Shown one piece after another: positions 63,316-64,000 of a DNA stretch of 64,000 nucleotides. A program made the translations under genes and the position numbers. Origin of the DNA: Acanthamoeba castellanii str. Neff (Eukaryota > Discosea > Longamoebia > Acanthamoebidae); contig NW_004457654.1 of NCBI RefSeq assembly GCF_000313135.1, forward strand, positions 820,730-884,729. Reading direction: 5' to 3'. How positions within the stretch are numbered: the stretch's first letter is position 1; each line of letters begins with the position of its first letter. The notes beneath the pieces are model-generated. The model did no database searches. It had not been told where the DNA came from and saw only the letters and a list, made by a program, of their open reading frames with translations.

Positions 63316-64000
63316 TTACTTGACCTCCTTGACCACCTTCCTCCTCTTGGAGAGGGCGGCCTCAGTGGAGGTGGTGCGCGCCTTGCTCGTGCGAGGGCTT
63401 CGTCGCACGGGCGGCACAGCCTCCCCGCTCTCCGGCTCATCGACCGTCTTCCTCTTCTTCTTTTCCTCCTTGTCTTGGCCCTCATCGTCACCACCGTCGT
63501 CGTTCTTCTTCATCCTCTTGTTCTTCTTCTTTTCTTTTCGCCTTCGGCCTGTTCCTGCGTCGCCCTGCGTGTGCGCGAACGCGAACGCGTCAGTCGGCTC
63601 TCCGAGTAGTCCTCGTCGCCGGCCGCCTCGTCTTCGTTGTCTTCGCCGGCCTCCGTGGCCTTCGCCGCTTGGCCGCGCTTCCGCTTGGCCGCCGTCATGG
63701 TCGTCGTGGTTGTTCTACGAGTCCGGGTTGTGATGGTGATCTTCTCCTTCTTCTTCTCCTTCTTCACGGGGGCGGGCTTGGGTTGGGCTCGTATCTCGAG
63801 CACCCGCTCCTGTGCCCAGTGTGGGACGTTGCGCGTCTTGAACGTTGACATCTTCAGCGACAGCTTCTGACCTGCATGCAACACAACCCCCCAACCCACC
63901 ATGAGAAATTGTCGCACACAACACGCGACACAGCTGCCTGACCTGCGCACGCAGCGTGCAACACCACGCGCGCGCGCACACACACACACAGGCAGTACCG
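63316..64000 (-). CDS. Basic, Lys/Arg-rich protein, 5' end outside window
   Basis: The last exon(s) of a gene entering from the right. A donor-like CG/GTACTG at the window edge (63998) and the acceptor at ~63874 (CATGCAG/GTCAG) define an internal exon: QKLSLKMSTFKTRNVPHWAQERVLEIR, followed by very basic and acidic runs (KKEKKKEK, AAKRKRGQ, RSRSRTRR). A second frame, 63513-63316, continues in the same style (DEGQDKEEKKKRK, VRRSPRTSK, LSKRRKVVKEVK) to the stop. The join between the two frames (~63590-63510) is not resolved; it needs an intron or marks a frameshift. Composition suggests a nuclear protein. Confidence 0.5.

Overview
The window is nuclear DNA of an intron-rich, GC-rich single-celled eukaryote. 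Coding exons are strongly GC-biased and are split by short GT-AG introns, typically 50-120 bp, often of the form gtacg...cag and loaded with CA/CG microsatellites. Gene content (ROCO kinase with a myotubularin-like module, VPS62-domain protein, F-box/ankyrin proteins, three-unit polyubiquitin, CsbD-like protein) points to an Acanthamoeba-like amoebozoan. That assignment is inference from style and domains, not from a database match. Nothing looks bacterial or organellar.

Layout, left to right. 0.3-6.5 kb: an F-box protein with a PI31/Fbxo7-like tail (-), a five-exon multi-pass membrane protein (+), and a CUE/coiled-coil protein (-). 6.5-10 kb: a CpG-poor stretch without intact genes, ending in a gene remnant. 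10.2-14.4 kb: a secreted-LRR, Cys-rich, multi-TM receptor (-). 14.4-17.8 kb: a second CpG-free island with a decayed transposase-like gene, inverted repeats, hairpins and a biotin-carboxylase remnant. 17.9-20.8 kb: NF-YA (-) and a GSK3-like CMGC kinase (+). 21.0-32.7 kb: a very large ROCO gene (PH, DEP, GRAM, myotubularin pseudophosphatase, LRR, Roc-COR, TKL kinase). 33-36.6 kb: syntaxin, CsbD-like protein, and a zinc-type Cys-rich protein. 36.7-44.2 kb: an ABCF2 ATPase, a Rab GTPase and a Ser/Pro-rich protein, bracketed by two tRNA-Ala(CGC) genes in opposite orientation. 44.8-47.7 kb: an aldo-keto reductase and an unknown protein. 47.9-49.1 kb: a third CpG-free island holding a decayed selenophosphate synthetase. 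49.3-56.6 kb: F-box/ankyrin protein with a CaaX end, small membrane protein, ankyrin protein, LETM1-like mitochondrial protein. 57.0-63.1 kb: polyubiquitin and a VPS62-DEP-RhoGAP protein. The right edge holds part of a basic nuclear-type protein.

Themes: several genes serve membrane and small-GTPase signalling (ROCO kinase, Rab, syntaxin, RhoGAP, VPS62, LRR receptor). Several serve ubiquitin/proteasome biology (two F-box proteins, PI31-like tail, CUE protein, polyubiquitin). They are single genes with their own promoters, so no operon-like cooperation is implied. The strongest candidates for a second look are the ROCO fusion with its dead phosphatase and CAG-array splice acceptor, the F-box/PI31 fusion, and the three CpG-free islands that look like silenced, deaminated gene and transposon graveyards.
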